NCBI GenBank assembly: GCA_041392805.1
Contig: JAWKLJ010000001.1
Coordinates: forward strand, 186,001-250,000
Direction of reading: 5' to 3'
From: Saprospiraceae bacterium
GTDB lineage: Bacteria; Bacteroidota; Bacteroidia; Chitinophagales; Saprospiraceae
DNA length: 64,000 bases
In this document: positions 39,001 through 47,432 of the stretch, piece after piece
How positions within the stretch are numbered: position 1 is the stretch's first letter
Layout: each line of letters starts with the position of its first letter
Made by a program: the position numbers and the translations under genes
The notes under the pieces: generated by a model
Seen by the model: only the letters and a program-made list of their open reading frames with translations
What the model was told of the DNA's origin: nothing
Database searches by the model: none

Positions 39001-40197
39001 ATGGCTAGTTTAACTTTAAAACATGGAATAATAAAAAAGAAAGGTGAGGATTTAACACCAGAGCATGGCTTTGACCTCATCATTCAAGAGGATCAAAACT
39101 ACCGTTTTATCCCTGAAGGTAGTCCTAAGCAGAAAAAAGACTTGCTTTCCATCATCAAAAGGAAAAAATGGGAGGTCTTTGCTATCAGTAATGACAGAAC
39201 CCACAGAATTAAGTCAGATAAAGTAGTACCCCACATTGACGGCATTCACAGTTTCTATCTGGACTTTAACTTAATATATGGTATCGGAGAAGACGAAGAA
39301 GATAAATTCACCTTTGTAAAAAAACATGCGCGCGATCCCTTAGGAAAACTAAAAATAGAGACGGGGAATACGCTGGCAAAATATCTAAAGTCAATCGATT
39401 GGCGATTGCTTAATGATCCTGCTGAAGTGGAGAAAATTAAAGCGATGGCGATGGAGGATTTTATCTCCATAGGAAGAGGAGAATCGATCCAGATTTTTGA
39501 TTATCTAAACAACTATGCTAATGATTTGGGGCTGACGATCTACCATATAGATTTTGATGTCACAATTCCAGAGGAACACCTCGAGGTCAGAATTAAGAAC
39601 GAAGAATTTGAGACAGAAGAAAAAGTCAAGACACGTGAAATTAACAAGAATATCGTAGTTGAGGGAGAAGAACAAAAATTAAGGGTAGACAAGACTTTAA
39701 ATGAAAATGAACTACGTGATATTGAACGAAGGGAGAAGGTAAAAGACACCTTTTTCAATACAATAGGAAATTACGTCGATCGAGTAGGAAATAATATTGC
39801 TCAGGATAGTAGATCAACTGAAGATGCCATCAGAGATATTAAAGATGTCATGCGATTAAAAGAGGTGGTAAACGATAATGCGATTGCAGGACCTGGACAA
39901 GGGAATTCTCATTCATTACTTTACGAAGGAACATTAGGAGAAAATAATCTTACTGCAGCGATGGCCGAGATTTTGATGGAGATCAAAAAAGCTAAATTGG
40001 CCTTAGAAACCCAGAAACAATTACTATCCGCCCTATTTCATCTATTGGGTGGTTTTTTGGCCAAAGAAGAAAAGATTGATTTACTTCCTTATCAAGAACA
40101 ATTACTTGCCATAAAATTACCAAGGGAATTGGTGGAGTTTTTAGAGTTAAAACTAACCGATATTAATGATCTTATTAATAAAAATCAACTGCTATGA
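39001..40197 (+). CDS. Possible SPFH/band-7-like protein of unknown function
   Basis: 398 residues. N-terminal half is mixed alpha/beta: HGFDLIIQEDQNYRFIPEGS, DGIHSFYLDFNLIYGIGEDE, VKKHARDPLGKLKIETGNTL, GLTIYHIDFDVTIPEEH. The order resembles an SPFH (stomatin/flotillin) domain followed by a charged coiled coil (about 205-290), but no TM is present and the match is by eye only. The C-terminal 100 residues are helical (LTAAMAEILMEIKKAKLALE). ATGA overlap with the next gene (40194-40197) shows translational coupling. Might form an oligomeric scaffold in the system; that is speculation. Confidence 0.72.
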   Translation: MASLTLKHGIIKKKGEDLTPEHGFDLIIQEDQNYRFIPEGSPKQKKDLLSIIKRKKWEVFAISNDRTHRIKSDKVVPHIDGIHSFYLDFNLIYGIGEDEEDKFTFVKKHARDPLGKLKIETGNTLAKYLKSIDWRLLNDPAEVEKIKAMAMEDFISIGRGESIQIFDYLNNYANDLGLTIYHIDFDVTIPEEHLEVRIKNEEFETEEKVKTREINKNIVVEGEEQKLRVDKTLNENELRDIERREKVKDTFFNTIGNYVDRVGNNIAQDSRSTEDAIRDIKDVMRLKEVVNDNAIAGPGQGNSHSLLYEGTLGENNLTAAMAEILMEIKKAKLALETQKQLLSALFHLLGGFLAKEEKIDLLPYQEQLLAIKLPRELVEFLELKLTDINDLINKNQLL

Positions 40198-42812
40198 ATG
40201 AAGACAAAGAATTGAAGGATCAGGAAACGGATGTACCTAGCAAAAGTACTTTTGATGACAATGAAAATGACCTAAGTAGTTCAAATAGTCAGGAAACTGG
40301 AGGGGAGAATATTGATGAAAACGAGCAAAAAAGGCCAACCGGAAGCGAAAAAGATGCAAAAGGGAAAAAGAATGAAGAGAACCGAGATAATCAGGATAAT
40401 AATAATTCCGAGGGGCAGACGAATATAAATAATGCTAACAAAATAGACAATAACTACTATAATTTTGCGGTATTAGATAAGGAGCATGTCAAACAATTGT
40501 ACCAAGCGCTTTCGGGTGGCTCAGAAGAAGGATATAGTAATCGTTTTTCACTCAACATGCTGGAGCTCATTGAGCAAGGTGAATTAGCAAACTTATCTAG
40601 CAAATGTAGTTTTATTGCACCACAAGAATTATACCAGCAAGGAGTGTCAATTCTTCAAGAATACAGAGTCCTCATATTTGTTGGAGGAAAAAAGATGGGT
40701 GTGAGTGATATAGCACTCTGGGTTTCTAATAAAATGAATCGTCAAGGGGAAATCAAAACCATTTATTTATCCGAAGCAATGGGTACTCAGGTAAGGATAA
40801 ATTTGAATAAGGACATTATAGAAAATAAGGATACTTTTCAGAATAGTCTCGTCGTCTTTGAAGAGGCGGTTAAAAAGAACAATAAAGATTTAACCACTTT
40901 CCTGAAAAAAGTGGCGAGTAGCAAAAACATCATCAGCTCCAGTCTTCGTTCAAATCTCCAATCAACCAATAGCTTCCTGATTTTCACTTTAGACCAAGTT
41001 GAATTAACTCGATTCCCTGGATTAGCTGAGAAGGCGCTTTGTATCAATGTCCCACCTGTTCTTGAACAAAAGAAGTGGGAATATCTTGCATTTAAGTTAC
41101 GTTCCTTACAACAAAATGATGCGCTTAAGGAGAGTCAAAGGGAATTACTAGAGAATCTGGCCCAGAATCATATTAGTTCAATTGTGGAACAACTTCCAGA
41201 TATAAATGACCTTGACAGGTTTGTCTTACGGGTAGAAGAACAATTATTGCATTCCAAGGACGAGCTACCCGATATCAAAGATTTATTAAGAATCATTCAA
41301 TCTATTAAAAACATAAAGAATTGGTTAGTTGAGGATCTAGGTAAAGATCTACAATCCTGGCACTTTATATTCTGTGCCAGTTTATTACATAGTTTCCCGA
41401 ATGAAAGTGAGCAGAGTGTCTCTCTAATGGAATTTGAGTTCTTTAGAGACAAGCTAGAGGGGTTTCTTAAAGACAAATCTAAAATTAAGGAAGAACGCCA
41501 GGAATGGGTAGGACTTTTCCCTGAAACCCAACTTCTACGACAGTGCCGAGTAGAAAAACGAAAAGATAAAGTGACTGGACAACAATGTATTGTATTCGAA
41601 CAAGCAGAATACATTAAGGATATTTGGCAAATTTTCTTATCTAATTTAAGTCTTAATCTTACGCAAATCATTCCGTTTCTTCACCAACTTATAACTGAAG
41701 ACAAGCTAACCTATGCTGCAGGAAGAATATTAGGTCGCCTAGGGGAAATTGATCCGTTGCAAACACTCCAATGGATGCATCATTGGGCTAATAGCCATGA
41801 AATCAAGGATAGGGTTTTGGTAAGTTATGCCATGCAAGGGATAATGGCTAGTGATAATCTGGAATACAGGACTATCTGTGAATCTTTTATTTCAAAACTT
41901 GGACACAGTAATAATTTTAATCAGGTTTGGACTGCCGTTGTTGCTTATATGGAGATTGGACGCTGCAAACTTCAATTTGCAATAGATGAGCTGGCAGAAA
42001 TTACGGATAGGACGCTGTCCTCTTCGTATGAATTATTTAGAAAGTTGCGAGCTGAGAAATCATGGGTTAGCTCGAAGGTTGAACGTCATGAATTATACAA
42101 CGAGTTTTCTTTCGATGACTTCAAAGATTATATTCTTTCCTCAATTGAAAAAAACTTATATGATCGTATCATTGAGGAAAAGGCAAAGCATTTGCAGCAA
42201 AATCAAAAAATTTTCTTGACCATCAGTTATTCTATTACCACCCTATGCAAAATGCTCGATCCAATATCAGTATTACAAACATGTCGCTCCTGGTTCAAAA
42301 AAGAAAAGAGATCAATCAGGATTTTACTCATTAAAATGCTTTTACCCAAGGATGGAATACTAGATCAACTGGATTGGAAAATAAGCATCTTTAAGCAGGA
42401 TACCAAAAAGATGGAAGAATGGCACTTTATGGTTAGGGCAATTTCCTTAGGCGAAGAAGCGATCGATACAATCGTAGGCCTTTTCGATGATATTACGGCC
42501 GTATTCCCCAGTCTTGAACCCGGAGAAGCAAAAGCCATGGGTAACCTGGTTATTGATCACTTACAAAACTGGGTAAAAGCAAGTGTTGACCTTGAAGAGG
42601 CTAATAACCAAATCGTTGACCTTTTTGCCAATGTTGTTTTCAAGGTAAAATATCTTGAAACCCCACTTTGGTCCAAAATCAATTCATGGGCTGATCCCAA
42701 ACAACAGAAACTAACAATGAAGGTGTTCGCAGCCAAAGTCAAACAGAAGATAAAAGCACTGGAAGCAGAAAATATGACGACTTTATCATTTTCTTCATTA
42801 CAGCCAAAATAA
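40194..42812 (+). CDS. STAND/HEAT-like protein with degenerate P-loop, last gene of caspase-motor operon
   Basis: 872 residues. Residues 1-88 are acidic, Asn/Glu/Asp-rich and probably disordered (ENRDNQDNNNSEGQ, IDNNYYN). Residues about 137-340 look like a P-loop NTPase fold: FIAPQELYQQGVSILQEYRV then LIFVGGKKMGVSDIALWVSN (Walker A position 163-172 but no GKS/T), LVVFEEA in the Walker B place, and SFLIFTLDQVEL as a sensor strand. It resembles novel-STAND NTPases that may have lost ATP hydrolysis. From about 480 on it is a superhelix of HEAT-like hairpins (AAGRILGRLGEIDPLQTLQW). A probable large sensor or scaffold. No enzymatic motif seen. Confidence 0.75.
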   Translation: MNEDKELKDQETDVPSKSTFDDNENDLSSSNSQETGGENIDENEQKRPTGSEKDAKGKKNEENRDNQDNNNSEGQTNINNANKIDNNYYNFAVLDKEHVKQLYQALSGGSEEGYSNRFSLNMLELIEQGELANLSSKCSFIAPQELYQQGVSILQEYRVLIFVGGKKMGVSDIALWVSNKMNRQGEIKTIYLSEAMGTQVRINLNKDIIENKDTFQNSLVVFEEAVKKNNKDLTTFLKKVASSKNIISSSLRSNLQSTNSFLIFTLDQVELTRFPGLAEKALCINVPPVLEQKKWEYLAFKLRSLQQNDALKESQRELLENLAQNHISSIVEQLPDINDLDRFVLRVEEQLLHSKDELPDIKDLLRIIQSIKNIKNWLVEDLGKDLQSWHFIFCASLLHSFPNESEQSVSLMEFEFFRDKLEGFLKDKSKIKEERQEWVGLFPETQLLRQCRVEKRKDKVTGQQCIVFEQAEYIKDIWQIFLSNLSLNLTQIIPFLHQLITEDKLTYAAGRILGRLGEIDPLQTLQWMHHWANSHEIKDRVLVSYAMQGIMASDNLEYRTICESFISKLGHSNNFNQVWTAVVAYMEIGRCKLQFAIDELAEITDRTLSSSYELFRKLRAEKSWVSSKVERHELYNEFSFDDFKDYILSSIEKNLYDRIIEEKAKHLQQNQKIFLTISYSITTLCKMLDPISVLQTCRSWFKKEKRSIRILLIKMLLPKDGILDQLDWKISIFKQDTKKMEEWHFMVRAISLGEEAIDTIVGLFDDITAVFPSLEPGEAKAMGNLVIDHLQNWVKASVDLEEANNQIVDLFANVVFKVKYLETPLWSKINSWADPKQQKLTMKVFAAKVKQKIKALEAENMTTLSFSSLQPK

Positions 42813-43304
42813 TACTAAAGGGTTATAAATACATTTAAGATGTTAGCAAACAGCAAGAAAAAAGCATGTTTTGAGGGCGTTATTGCATGAAAGCCAGACT
42901 AAAAAATAACCCAAGGCTTGTATTTTTGAATTACGACAAACAACCCTATGGCAAAGTAATATCAAAAGGCAGTAAGAATCCAAAAAGTGAACAAAAAATA
43001 AATACCGGGTTACGAATTGGAGTAGCTATTTTTAAAGCCTGGTGGGGCTCGAACTAAGAGCCTTTTTATTGAAAAAATAGTTAAAAAACATATACGTAAA
43101 AATTTATTAATGAATTTAAAAACTTGTTTTATCAACTAAAATGTTGGCTAGGTCAACTACATCGTTTGCTACAAAAATCAACATGAGTAGAGAGATGAGC
43201 GGGGGTATTATCCAATTGTTTTACAGATCATTTTTGACAGGCGCACTAGGCGTATCAGTCTAAACATAAAAGCAAAATCTGGCCAATAGGACTAGAGCAG
43301 GCAG
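42813..43304. other. Non-coding gap after the caspase-motor operon
   Basis: About 490 bp without a gene. It contains the tRNA 3'-end-like fragment at 43036-43066 and otherwise A/T-rich sequence. Confidence 0.45.
43036..43066 (-). other. tRNA 3'-end-like fragment
   Basis: On the minus strand it reads TAGTTCGAGCCCCACCAGGC, a T-loop TTCGAGC with the 3' half of a T-stem and an acceptor-like strand, but the 5' T-stem half does not pair and no tRNA body precedes it. Looks like a residual att site from another tRNA-targeted integration, or chance similarity. Confidence 0.3.
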
Positions 43305-44579
43305 GTGCTCATGGCGGTAAACTGCGTAATTATGGAAGATCATAGTGGCTTAATATATGCAAAAATAACTGCCTATATCCTTGAGCAAATGTATAGTAAT
43401 GCGATAAAGATTATGGTAGTCGAAGATAAATTGAGTGCCTATAAGTCGGCCCGTTTATATGAATTATATGAACCGCCAAGAGCTCGGAATATTATTAAAA
43501 ACCTAGAAATACTAAAATTCAATTTTTATATGAAAATACAAGAAAAGGATGTAATAGATGCCCTCGTCCAAAATAATTTTAGCAAAGCCCTTTCATTAGT
43601 GCAACAATTGGAACATGAAAATCCAGAGGATGTAGGGATCAAAATACTTTTTGGAAAAGTATTCCTAAAAATGTCAAATTTCACTATGGCCTATGAAAAG
43701 TATATGCAGGCCATGAAAATTGATCCGACCAACTCCAAAGTCTATATTAAATTAGGACTTGCTGGTATACAATTGGAAAAATGGGAGCAATCCTTAAACC
43801 ATTTTAAGACCGCCATAAATATTGATCCAGATGACTTCGAAAATCATGGACACTATGGTTGGGCGTTATGGGCATATGGAGCACTTAAGGAGGATTGGGC
43901 CATAATGAGCGAAGCATATACTTATTTAAGCAAAGCAAAAAGTAATGGAGTTGAATTGCCTGTCATAAACAATGCTTTGGCTGCCTATCATATAGAAAAT
44001 GCAACTAGTTCATGGCCTCAGGTTCAAGGTAAAGATGGACCAATTGTATGCGCAACCAAATTAGATCACATAGTTGAGGCAAAAGAAGAATTGGAAGAAG
44101 CTTCTAATCTTATCAGTGATTCAAGTGTAGATTTGAAAAACAGATATAATGAGGTTTATACCTTCGTAACAAGCTTAGAAGAACGAAAATTTAACGGCTA
44201 TCCCTTTGTAAGAAAAGTTGGTATTATTGCTGGTGTACTCCTATTCTTATTTGGAATTTATTTTGGGGCTATTGTTTTATTAATTATGGTTGCTTTATAC
44301 CACCATTCCAATATGTCTACTGGGTATATTGCCAACAGAGACTATTTGAAAGAAAGACATAAGGAACCCTTTTGGATCAGGAGGATAGATGCTGTTGAAA
44401 AAGCTGCAAGTAACTTTAGATCCATTAGCAGATCCTCTTCTGAAGATTGGATTATCACGCTATCCTCTTTGCTAATGCAGTATCTTATGGTAATATTCTT
44501 AATGCCATTCCTTATTGTTTCCGGCTATGTTAAGAATTACGATCTTTTAAAAAAAGTAAAGCAATATACTTCAACCTGA
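43305..44579 (+). CDS. TPR membrane protein of unknown function
   Basis: 424 residues. At about 85-190 are TPR repeats (FSKALSLVQQLEHENPEDVG, YMQAMKIDPTNSKVYIKLGL, HFKTAINIDPDDFENHGHYG). Near 300-330 are one or two TM helices (KVGIIAGVLLFLFGIYFGAI, IVLLIMVALYHH), with another at about 390-412 (LLMQYLMVIFLMPFLIVSGY). No catalytic motif. The annotated start is uncertain: ATG at 43311 or 43332 are alternatives. Possibly a membrane scaffold for island signalling; position between the caspase operon and tRNA-Lys makes it the last island gene. Confidence 0.7.
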   Translation: MLMAVNCVIMEDHSGLIYAKITAYILEQMYSNAIKIMVVEDKLSAYKSARLYELYEPPRARNIIKNLEILKFNFYMKIQEKDVIDALVQNNFSKALSLVQQLEHENPEDVGIKILFGKVFLKMSNFTMAYEKYMQAMKIDPTNSKVYIKLGLAGIQLEKWEQSLNHFKTAINIDPDDFENHGHYGWALWAYGALKEDWAIMSEAYTYLSKAKSNGVELPVINNALAAYHIENATSSWPQVQGKDGPIVCATKLDHIVEAKEELEEASNLISDSSVDLKNRYNEVYTFVTSLEERKFNGYPFVRKVGIIAGVLLFLFGIYFGAIVLLIMVALYHHSNMSTGYIANRDYLKERHKEPFWIRRIDAVEKAASNFRSISRSSSEDWIITLSSLLMQYLMVIFLMPFLIVSGYVKNYDLLKKVKQYTST

Positions 44580-45074
44580 AATAGGGCGCAGTTGTAATAT
44601 GTCCCCACAGAATTAGGAAAAATAGCGAGAGTTAAGGATTTTAGGGTTCGCTAAAATCCAAAAAAATGTCGCACCTCTCTTCCAATTCAAAGATAATGAA
44701 GTTTATTAAAGGCATGCATAATTCATGGAAGCCATGCTTATAAAGGGCGATTTTGGCGACTTCGAGATAGATTTAGACCAATCCATATGAGAAGTTTATA
44801 ACGTAGTATGTAAAGAGTTGCTTACTTATCAGATTATCCAATGTTGTCGAAGTATTTATCTGCACTTATTTGGTAACTTTTTCCTAATTTTGGCCTTCGA
44901 AGTAAACTCAAATAATGCAGCTACTTTCATGCTCAATTTAGGTCCCAGAACGGTCATTTTTCTAAGAAAAAATCAGGGTAGCAATGACAAGAAGTGGTAA
45001 GTTACGGGGAGAAAAAAGACTCCATACGCGAAAGTTCGAGCCCTGAGCAATAAGGTGTGAGGTGTGAAACAAAA
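44580..45074. other. Non-coding gap before the tRNA-Lys repeats
   Basis: About 500 bp. One perfect 9-bp hairpin (44636-44659, arms GGATTTTAG with loop GGTTCG) follows the TPR gene; otherwise nothing recognised. Confidence 0.45.
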
Positions 45075-45135
45075 AATCCGTAACTAATTATCATTCAATT
45101 AATTACAGATTAAAAAAAGTGATCCCGCTGGGGCT
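45075..45135 (-). other. tRNA-Lys 3'-end fragment plus terminator (second att-like repeat)
   Basis: GTGATCCCGCTGGGGCT at 45119-45135 repeats exactly the 3' end of the neighbouring tRNA-Lys (45214-45230). On the minus strand it is followed by a T-run and a hairpin (AATCTGTAATTA … TAATTAGTTACGGATT) with a further T-run. This is the same layout as at 7842-7903, including the AATCC-R-TAAC start of the hairpin arm. Consistent with a displaced tRNA 3' end left by an integration event. Confidence 0.6.
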
Positions 45136-45185
45136 TCCCGCTTCACCTAAAGCGGGATAAACTTCTCACCCCAGCACAATAAAAA

Positions 45186-45209
45186 AAGCCCCAGTAAAAA
45201 CTGAGGCTT
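45186..45209 (-). terminator. Terminator of tRNA-Lys
   Basis: On the minus strand AAGCCTCAG, loop TTTTTA-type, CTGGGGCTT, then seven T; begins 5 bases after the tRNA 3' end. Confidence 0.8.
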
Positions 45210-45214
45210 CTTTG

Positions 45215-45287
45215 TGATCCCGCTGGGGCTCGAACCCAGGACCCCTTGATTAAAAGTCAAGTGCTCTACCGACTGAGCTACGGAATC
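45215..45287 (-). tRNA. tRNA-Lys (anticodon TTT)
   Basis: 73 nt, minus strand. Acceptor GATTCCG pairs with CGGGATC (one G-T), discriminator A; D-arm GCTC…GAGC; anticodon stem CTTGA/TCAAG with loop CTTTTAA, anticodon TTT; T-arm CTGGG-TTCGAGC-CCCAG. CCA is not encoded. Its 3' end is repeated at 45119 and 7888, marking it as the likely integration site of the adjoining island. Confidence 0.96.
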
Positions 45288-45485
45288 ATTTGAAATGTGG
45301 GAAACAAAAGAAAAAACTATTTTTATATCTTGTTATCTTCTTTTTGCTTGACCCCTTTCTTTTAAGGCGCTGCAAATATACAATCAAATTATAAAAAACC
45401 AAGCCTGGGAATGGCTTTTTTTCCTTGGCGACTTAATACCTCCTGAACATCAATAAGTTAAATATAGTTCCATCTGGGCAAATTC

Positions 45486-46178
45486 TTATTGGGGTGGGCT
45501 TGAAAGTTCGATAGCTTGCCAGAAGTGATCGAAATTTTCAAAATTTGGCAGGACTTGGGTGGCACCTGCCATGAGCAAGACCTCATGGTCCATTTCGCGG
45601 CGGATACCGACGAAATTCATGTTCATATTTCGTGTGGTGGTGACATCCCAGATGGCGTCTCCAATGTAAACGACCTTTTCTATTCCGGAATGGGCCTGAT
45701 AAGCAGGTGCTAGCACCGATTCAATAATCATTTCCCGCGTCCAGTGTCCATCGGCACCACTAAAAAAGATGGTGTCAAGGGTAATGCCAACGTGGGCTAG
45801 TTTCAAGCGGGCGGGGCGCTCCCAGCCGCCGGTGGCGATGCCCAACATGCAATCGCCACGCGCTCTGAGCTGATCGATGGCTTGCCGCGCGCCGGGCACT
45901 TCCATGAATTCGTGGGGGTCGCTTTTGCGTTTTTCACCTATCCTGGCTACAAATTGGTCACAGAAGTTATCCATTTCCGCCCGATCGGGGCGGCGTTGGA
46001 AGTGCTGCTGAATGACGGTGTCGAAAATGGTCGTATCCGAAACATGTGGGTATTTGCGCCAATCTATGGTCGGGAAAGGGCGCCCATAGACTGCCTCATA
46101 GGTCTCGGCAAAACATTGACTATCTATTTTGTTGGAGTACACCAAGGTGCCGTCTACATCAAAAATAATTAGTTTCAT
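45486..46178 (-). CDS. HAD-superfamily hydrolase (phosphoglycolate phosphatase-like)
   Basis: 230 residues. HAD motif I FDVDGTLVYS with the nucleophilic Asp at the N-terminus; a helical cap (about 15-85); motif II in MLGIATGGWERPA; motif III/IV around KVVYIGDAIWDVTTTRNMNM (GDAxxD). This is the layout of C1-cap phosphatases such as phosphoglycolate phosphatase or beta-phosphoglucomutase; the substrate is not determinable. Starts 8 bp after the dinB stop on the same strand, so probably co-transcribed. Confidence 0.88.
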   Translation of the reverse strand: MKLIIFDVDGTLVYSNKIDSQCFAETYEAVYGRPFPTIDWRKYPHVSDTTIFDTVIQQHFQRRPDRAEMDNFCDQFVARIGEKRKSDPHEFMEVPGARQAIDQLRARGDCMLGIATGGWERPARLKLAHVGITLDTIFFSGADGHWTREMIIESVLAPAYQAHSGIEKVVYIGDAIWDVTTTRNMNMNFVGIRREMDHEVLLMAGATQVLPNFENFDHFWQAIELSSPPQ

Positions 46179-46186
46179 TCTTCTTT

Positions 46187-47308
46187 TTATTCTTCAAAAT
46201 CAAAGGATAATTGAATACCCTCTCCTTTTATTTCTTTTGATAAATTTGAAATGGCTACACCTAATAAACGCACATTGGGCATTTCTTCTCTATTTTGCAT
46301 GATTAATTCATGCGTAATAGCTTCTAGTTGACTTAATTCTCGGATTTCACCGGCAAAGGATTTGCTTCGGGTGATGAGCTTAAAATCGGGCGACTTGGCC
46401 TTGATGGTTACCGTCCGGCCAAAATTGTCAGATTTTTCCATGTAACGGAAGACGATGCCCGCCAAATAACTCAGCTTTTCTTTCATTTCTTCTACCTTGC
46501 TGATGTCTTCCCGGTAGGTTCGCTCCGCACCAATTGATTTACGAATCCGGTTGGGGTTGACGGCCCGGTTGTCCTTCGCCCGAACGATTTGATAATAGTG
46601 ACGACCAGCCTTCCCAAAACGCTGGACCAACTCTATTTCTGAAAGTTGCTTGATTTCTTTACCTGTAAAAATACCCATCCGTTTCATCTTCTCCGCCGTC
46701 ACCTTTCCAATGCCATGAAATTTCTTAACAGGCAAGGCTTCCAGAAAATCCAAAGCTTCGTCGGGTGTGATAACCTTCATGCCGTTGGGTTTGTTGATAT
46801 CTGATGCTACCTTGGCCAAAAATTTATTAAAGGAAACGCCTGCCGAGGCGGTCAATTGGGTCTCTTGTTCTATCCTTCGCCTGATCTCTTCAGCTATCAT
46901 GGTCGCCGATGGCATCCCTTTCTTATTTTCACTCACATCCAGATAAGCTTCATCCAGCGACAAGGGTTCTACTAAGTCGGTATAATCGTGAAAAATTGCC
47001 CGAATTTGATCCGATACTTCCTTGTAAACGTCAAACCGGGATTTTACAAACAACAAACCGGGACACAAACGCTGCGCCGTTACACTTGGCATGGCCGAAC
47101 GCACGCCAAACTGACGGGCTTCGTAACTCGCAGAGGCCACCACTCCTCGCAAACCAGCGCCTCCTACCGCAACGGGCTTGCCGCGCAGCTCCGGATGGTC
47201 TCTCTGTTCTACGGATGCATAAAAGGCATCCATGTCGATATGGATTATTTTGCGGTTTGTTTGCACCCTTTGTACTTTTGACGCTTTTGATAATCCTCCG
47301 TTTTCCAA
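46187..47308 (-). CDS. dinB: DNA polymerase IV (Y-family)
   Basis: 373 residues for the longest frame, which would start with TTG at 47308; a GTG at 47266 (VQTNRKIIHIDMDAFYASVE) is an equally good start. Starting at the first ATG would remove the catalytic Asp. Palm motif I IHIDMDAFYASVEQ and motif III PLSLDEAYLDVS carry the metal-binding acids; YEARQFGVRSAMP is the Y-family fingers segment; helix-hairpin-helix FHGIGKVTAEKM in the thumb; little-finger domain to the C-terminus (ending QLSFDFEE, a likely beta-clamp-binding tail). Translesion synthesis. Confidence 0.94.
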   Translation of the reverse strand: MENGGLSKASKVQRVQTNRKIIHIDMDAFYASVEQRDHPELRGKPVAVGGAGLRGVVASASYEARQFGVRSAMPSVTAQRLCPGLLFVKSRFDVYKEVSDQIRAIFHDYTDLVEPLSLDEAYLDVSENKKGMPSATMIAEEIRRRIEQETQLTASAGVSFNKFLAKVASDINKPNGMKVITPDEALDFLEALPVKKFHGIGKVTAEKMKRMGIFTGKEIKQLSEIELVQRFGKAGRHYYQIVRAKDNRAVNPNRIRKSIGAERTYREDISKVEEMKEKLSYLAGIVFRYMEKSDNFGRTVTIKAKSPDFKLITRSKSFAGEIRELSQLEAITHELIMQNREEMPNVRLLGVAISNLSKEIKGEGIQLSFDFEE

Positions 47309-47312
47309 GTTA

Positions 47313-47376
47313 GAAGTGGGAAGTGGGAAGTCGGTACCTAAGCCTTTCCGCCTTCCACCTTCCCTTTTCCCACTTC
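47313..47376. repeat. Inverted repeat upstream of dinB
   Basis: GAAGTGGGAAGTGGGAAG at 47313-47330 is imperfectly inverted at about 47358-47376. Purine-rich arm and pyrimidine-rich arm; no coding function. Could be a terminator for the upstream metalloprotease gene or a control element of dinB. Confidence 0.5.
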
Positions 47377-47432
47377 AAAACAGCGAATGCCATAAGTCCA
47401 GTTGCACCCTGCAAAGGTAGGAAATTTGGTAT

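Noticed and set aside
44636..44659. Hairpin GGATTTTAG-GGTTCG-CTAAAATCC as a terminator of the TPR gene
   Set aside because: It is followed by an A-run, not a T-run, on the gene strand, so it is mentioned only as a hairpin.
44818..45000. 60-codon plus-strand open frame before the tRNA repeats
   Set aside because: No motif, no promoter box; sequence around it looks like decayed intergenic DNA.
7842..45287. A complete mobile integrative element with its own integrase
   Set aside because: No tyrosine or serine recombinase, relaxase or plasmid gene could be recognised between the repeats, so only an island scar is claimed.
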